Shown: piece after piece, positions 57,098 through 58,476 of the stretch
Layout: the number at the start of each line of letters is the position of its first letter
Position numbering within the stretch: position 1 is the first letter of the stretch
Source: Streptomyces sp. A012304
GTDB lineage: Bacteria > Actinomycetota > Actinomycetes > Streptomycetales > Streptomycetaceae
Length of the DNA: 58,476 bases
Reading direction: 5' to 3'
Assembly (NCBI RefSeq): GCF_026008495.1
Contig: NZ_BQUN01000182.1
Coordinates: 455-58,930, forward strand
The notes under the pieces: model-generated
Told to the model about the DNA's origin: nothing
What the model saw: only the letters and a program-made list of their open reading frames with translations
Databases searched by the model: none
Made by a program: the position numbers and the translations under genes

Positions 57098-57404
57098 GAC
57101 TGCGCGGCTCCTCTCGCGGTGCGTCCGCGAAGAAAATTGATCGCTCAGAGTCACCATAGAGGGCGATTTGACCGCTCTGCGTCAGGAAACGCGCGAGACG
57201 GTGGTGGAGTGACGAAGCCGCACCTGCCGTTCCCGCAGGCCGGGATCGATCAGTCGACGGCCCGGCCCACCGACGGGCGCGCAGGGGACAGGCGCGGTCC
57301 TGCTCGATCTGACCGTCGGGCGGTACGCGGCGCGGAGCCGTGCGCACCGGGCTGAGACCGGAAAATGACGCGCCGTCACCCAAGCGTCCAGGCAGGATGC
57401 TCCC
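57098..57404. other. Divergent intergenic region, 307 bp
   Basis: It lies between the nuclease-like and LRV-like genes. The nuclease-proximal part is locally A/T-richer and holds the direct repeat described separately. The remainder shows no gene and no long hairpin. Confidence 0.5.
57137..57177. promoter_or_regulatory. Direct repeat upstream of the nuclease-like gene
   Basis: TTGATCGCTC (57137-57146) and TTGACCGCTC (57168-57177) differ at one base and are 31 bp apart, about three helical turns. They lie 40-80 bp before the start codon and could be a regulator site. Confidence 0.35.
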
Positions 57405-58476
57405 GTGAACGACGTGCTGCGCGGACTCGCCGCCAACCCAGCCCTGCCCAGTGAACTGGTCGACCGGCTGATCGGGGTCGCCGACGACGAGACCGCCGAA
57501 GTCCTCGCCGATCGCGCGGACCTCAGCCGGTCACAGGCCCTCACCCTGGCCGCGCGCGTCGCGGACACCGTGGTGTCGCTGGTCCACGAGGGCAAGCTGA
57601 CCGTCTCCGACGTCGACCCCCTGACCCGACCGGACGCAGCGCTCACCCTCCTCTACACCGGGGCCGAGAACCCCGAGTGGGCACGCCTCTTCGCACGGGA
57701 TCCGCTCGTCGAGCACCGGGAGAAGCTGGCGGCCTGCCCCGGCCTGCCGCCGGACGTGGTGGAGACACTCGCCGCGGACGCCGACGTACGGGTCGTCGCG
57801 GAGCTGGCCCTGTGGACGACGGAGTCGGAGGTGGCCGCCCGGCTGGCGAGGCACCCGCACGCCGAGGTCCGGTGCGCGGTGGCCTGCAACGAGGCGACGC
57901 CGCCGGCCGTGCTGGAGACGCTGATCACGGGGGAGGGGCTGACGCCGGCACGGCGGTGCCTGGTCTGCGACCGTGAGCGGACGCCGTTCGTGCACGAGCC
58001 CGACTGCCCGCGGCCCGACTGCCGTCTGCCACCGGGGGCCGCGTGCGACGGCTCCCACGAGTCCACCGTCCACACGATGTACTACCGGGCGATACAGAAC
58101 CCGGCCACCCCCGCCGAGGCCGTCGTCGGCTTCGCCGACCACCCCTCGTGGCTGCTGCGCTGCGAACTCGCCGCCCGCACGGACCTGCCGCCGGACGTCT
58201 ACGAGCGGCTCGCCGGTGATCCCGTCCCCGGCGTCCGTGCCGAACTCGCGGAGAACCCCGCGATCGCCGAACCCCTGATCCGCACGCTCGCCACCGACCT
58301 CGGCCACGACGTGCGGCGCAGGCTCGCGCACCATCCGCGGGTGCCGCTCGACGTGCTCGCCGACCTGGCCGGCGTCACCAGGATCGGCCCGACGGCGCTG
58401 CCCCGGATCGCCCACGCGTCCCCCGCCGAGACCCGGGAGCTGGCCGGCTCGCGGGACGCGACCCTGCGCATGCTCG
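57405..58476 (+). CDS. Leucine-rich-repeat-variant-like protein with Cys/His insert, 3'-truncated
   Basis: The frame is open from GTG 57405 to the window edge (357 codons), so the C-terminus is missing. Helical repeats of about 24 residues recur, with patterns such as NPALPSELVDRLI, CPGLPPDVVETLA, HPRVPLDVLADLA and VR..LA.N..., resembling leucine-rich-repeat variant proteins. Between repeats, near residues 185-222, sits a Cys/His-rich segment with CLVCD, PDCPRPDCRLP and ACDGSH, likely a metal site. Function is unknown; the repeats suggest a binding scaffold. An AGGA 8 nt before the GTG is the only ribosome site. Divergent from the nuclease-like gene. Confidence 0.75.
   Translation, partial: MNDVLRGLAANPALPSELVDRLIGVADDETAEVLADRADLSRSQALTLAARVADTVVSLVHEGKLTVSDVDPLTRPDAALTLLYTGAENPEWARLFARDPLVEHREKLAACPGLPPDVVETLAADADVRVVAELALWTTESEVAARLARHPHAEVRCAVACNEATPPAVLETLITGEGLTPARRCLVCDRERTPFVHEPDCPRPDCRLPPGAACDGSHESTVHTMYYRAIQNPATPAEAVVGFADHPSWLLRCELAARTDLPPDVYERLAGDPVPGVRAELAENPAIAEPLIRTLATDLGHDVRRRLAHHPRVPLDVLADLAGVTRIGPTALPRIAHASPAETRELAGSRDATLRML

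Overview
The window is high-GC DNA with Streptomyces-style gene structure: GTG/ATG starts, GGAGG-type ribosome sites, one rare TTA codon noticed by eye, SpoIIE-type phosphatase and anti-sigma-like ATPase genes, and a secreted GH11 xylanase. It is most likely the edge of a modular type I polyketide synthase (PKS) cluster running into ordinary Streptomyces chromosome. The species cannot be named from this sequence.

Region 1 (1-30598, all + strand, one apparent operon). Five type I PKS genes are followed by a discrete thioesterase and a class I O-methyltransferase. The first PKS gene is cut by the left edge, inside the post-AT linker of a module. Module order in the window is: (AT)-DH-KR-ACP; KS-AT(malonyl)-DH-KR-ACP; KS-AT(methylmalonyl)-DH-ER-KR-ACP; KS-AT(branched, FASH variant)-KR(A1)-ACP; KS-AT(malonyl)-DH-KR-ACP; KS-AT(malonyl)-ACP. 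The last protein ends directly after its ACP, with no TE, reductase or docking tail. The chain is therefore probably released in trans from a 3-oxo-4-enoyl-ACP thioester. Two DH domains have altered second motifs, and docking sequences change class at one junction.

Region 2 (30617-35140). A minus-strand operon encodes a membrane Ser/Thr kinase, a membrane protein whose outer domain resembles that of the kinase, and an anti-sigma-like ATPase. It is divergent from a proline-rich membrane protein and a small hypothetical protein.

Region 3 (35227-47000). Housekeeping and accessory genes: htpG, a flavin reductase divergent from an ArsR-like regulator with a 16-bp perfect palindrome between them, xylanase xlnB with inverted repeats upstream, a Cys-rich YidD paralogue, a secreted FG-GAP propeller, hypothetical proteins, a GAF/PAS/SpoIIE phosphatase, an SRPBCC protein and a SRAP (HMCES-type) DNA-protein crosslink enzyme.

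Region 4 (47218-58476). A pyruvyl-transferase/FAD-oxidoreductase pair, a YVTN propeller, a methyltransferase, a TPR/Sel1 protein, a secreted lipase-like hydrolase with a TTA codon, a VOC protein, a small conserved-looking protein, a thermolysin-like metalloprotease next to a staphylococcal-nuclease-like protein (both without signal peptides), and a leucine-rich-repeat-variant protein with a Cys/His insert, cut by the right edge. I saw no tRNA, rRNA, CRISPR array, transposase or integrase.
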